Assembly: GCA_010671965.1 (NCBI GenBank)
Contig: JAAHIC010000288.1
Span: forward strand, 1 to 6,216
From: Leptolyngbya sp. SIO4C5
GTDB taxonomy: Bacteria > Cyanobacteriota > Cyanobacteriia > Phormidesmidales > Phormidesmidaceae
DNA length: 6,216 bases
Direction: 5' to 3'
The notes under the pieces were generated by a model, which was not told the origin of the DNA, made no database searches, and worked only from the letters and a program-made list of their open reading frames with translations. Position numbers and translations under genes: made by a program. Positions 5,921-6,216 of this stretch are shown here, in pieces (within the stretch, counting starts at the first letter, position 1; each line of letters opens with the position of its first letter).

Positions 5921-6216
5921 ATGGTTGAGCGACCCATCAAAAAATCAGAACGCGCCAATCGCAGCAGTGAAGAGACTGAGCAGCCCCAGCGCGATCGCAG
6001 CGAGAACCGCCGCGACCGGGGCGATCGGCGCAAGAAAGGGCGGGGCAAAGGCAGAGGCGATCGCGAAGAGAAAAAGCCTGCGGTTCCCCCTGCTCTCATG
6101 CGCGGGCCAAGGCCCAAACCGAAAGCACCTGAGCCAGAAGTCGTAGAAGAACCCGTGGCTGAAGCGGAAACAGGGACGGCTGAAGCGGCTGAGGCACCAC
6201 CTACGGACGAAACAGA
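5921..6216 (+). CDS. Uncharacterised Arg/Gly/Asp-rich, probably disordered protein (partial, open at window end)
   Basis: I do not recognise a named function. The first 98 codons are open to the window edge. The N-terminus, MVERPIKKSERANR, resembles a conserved start I recall from cyanobacterial hypothetical proteins. Residues 24-52 are highly basic and low in complexity, with repeated RDR, GDR and RGKGRG units. A PPALMRGPRPKPKAPEPE stretch (56-73) looks like a short conserved linear motif. From about 71 onward the chain is acidic and rich in Ala, Glu and Pro. No hydrophobic core, signal peptide or membrane segment is visible in this part. A basic RG-rich arm followed by an acidic tail suggests nucleic-acid or protein interaction, perhaps RNA binding, but that is inference from composition. 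The start is fixed by an upstream in-frame TAG and an AGAGG site. Any folded domain would lie beyond the window. Confidence 0.75.
   Translation, partial: MVERPIKKSERANRSSEETEQPQRDRSENRRDRGDRRKKGRGKGRGDREEKKPAVPPALMRGPRPKPKAPEPEVVEEPVAEAETGTAEAAEAPPTDET

Larger units (their letters stand above)
140..6064. repeat. HIP1 palindromes (GCGATCGC), 11 copies through the window
   Basis: Exact GCGATCGC occurs starting at 140, 1517, 3485, 4095, 4135, 4965, 5015, 5151, 5813, 5991 and 6057. Roughly 0.1 would be expected by chance in this length. This is the HIP1 repeat, over-represented in many cyanobacterial genomes. All but the copy at 5813 are inside genes. The left-hand 3 kb has only two copies, while the ABC exporter alone has five. 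Confidence 0.95.

Noticed and set aside
5893..5928. Eleven-codon small frame (MALAVEVQKYG) overlapping the start of the RG-rich gene
   Set aside because: It could be a coupling leader peptide, but there is no ribosome site of its own and it is short enough to arise by chance.
5859..6146. Plus-strand frame overlapping the RG-rich gene
   Set aside because: It is out of frame with the gene starting at the ATG at 5921, which has a ribosome site and recognisable motifs. The alternative is rich in Ser/Ala/Arg with no known pattern.

Overview
The window comes from a cyanobacterium. The palindrome GCGATCGC (the HIP1 repeat of cyanobacteria) occurs 11 times in 6.2 kb. The genes also fit: a SufR-type repressor divergent from suf genes, and the catalytic subunit of ferredoxin:thioredoxin reductase, an enzyme of oxygenic phototrophs. 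I cannot name the genus from sequence alone.

Layout. Positions 1-3108 hold a minus-strand gene run, in transcription order ftrC (3108-2749), sufB (2710-1268), sufC (1193-405) and the first 135 codons of sufD (405-1, cut by the window edge). This is the core of the SUF iron-sulfur cluster assembly machinery, with ftrC, a 4Fe-4S enzyme, as the leading gene. Positions 3109-3261 form the divergent control region. It carries two perfect CAAC-N6-GTTG inverted repeats 40 bp apart, and the upstream one touches a TTGACA -35 box reading towards ftrC-suf. sufR (3262-3918, plus strand) encodes a winged-helix repressor with the cysteine spacing CX12CX13CX14C. It converges on a complete MsbA-like ABC exporter (5722-3938, minus strand), with only 19 bp between their stop codons. 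After a 198-bp divergent spacer, a plus-strand gene (5921 to the window end, partial) encodes an Arg/Gly/Asp-rich, probably disordered protein of unknown function.

How the genes work together. SufB, SufC and SufD form the scaffold and ATPase complex that builds Fe-S clusters. SufR, when it carries a cluster, is expected to bind the two operators and repress both its own gene and ftrC-sufBCD. When clusters are scarce or damaged, repression is relieved. Placing ftrC in the same transcription unit would couple supply of the thioredoxin-reducing Fe-S enzyme to Fe-S assembly capacity. The ABC exporter and the RG-rich protein show no sequence link to this circuit.

No CRISPR array, tRNA, rRNA, insertion sequence or phage gene was seen. 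There is no gene-free stretch over 300 bp. I did not find a wholly new system. The points most worth following are the operator-promoter architecture, ftrC in the suf operon, the structured sufB-sufC spacer and the unassigned RG-rich protein.
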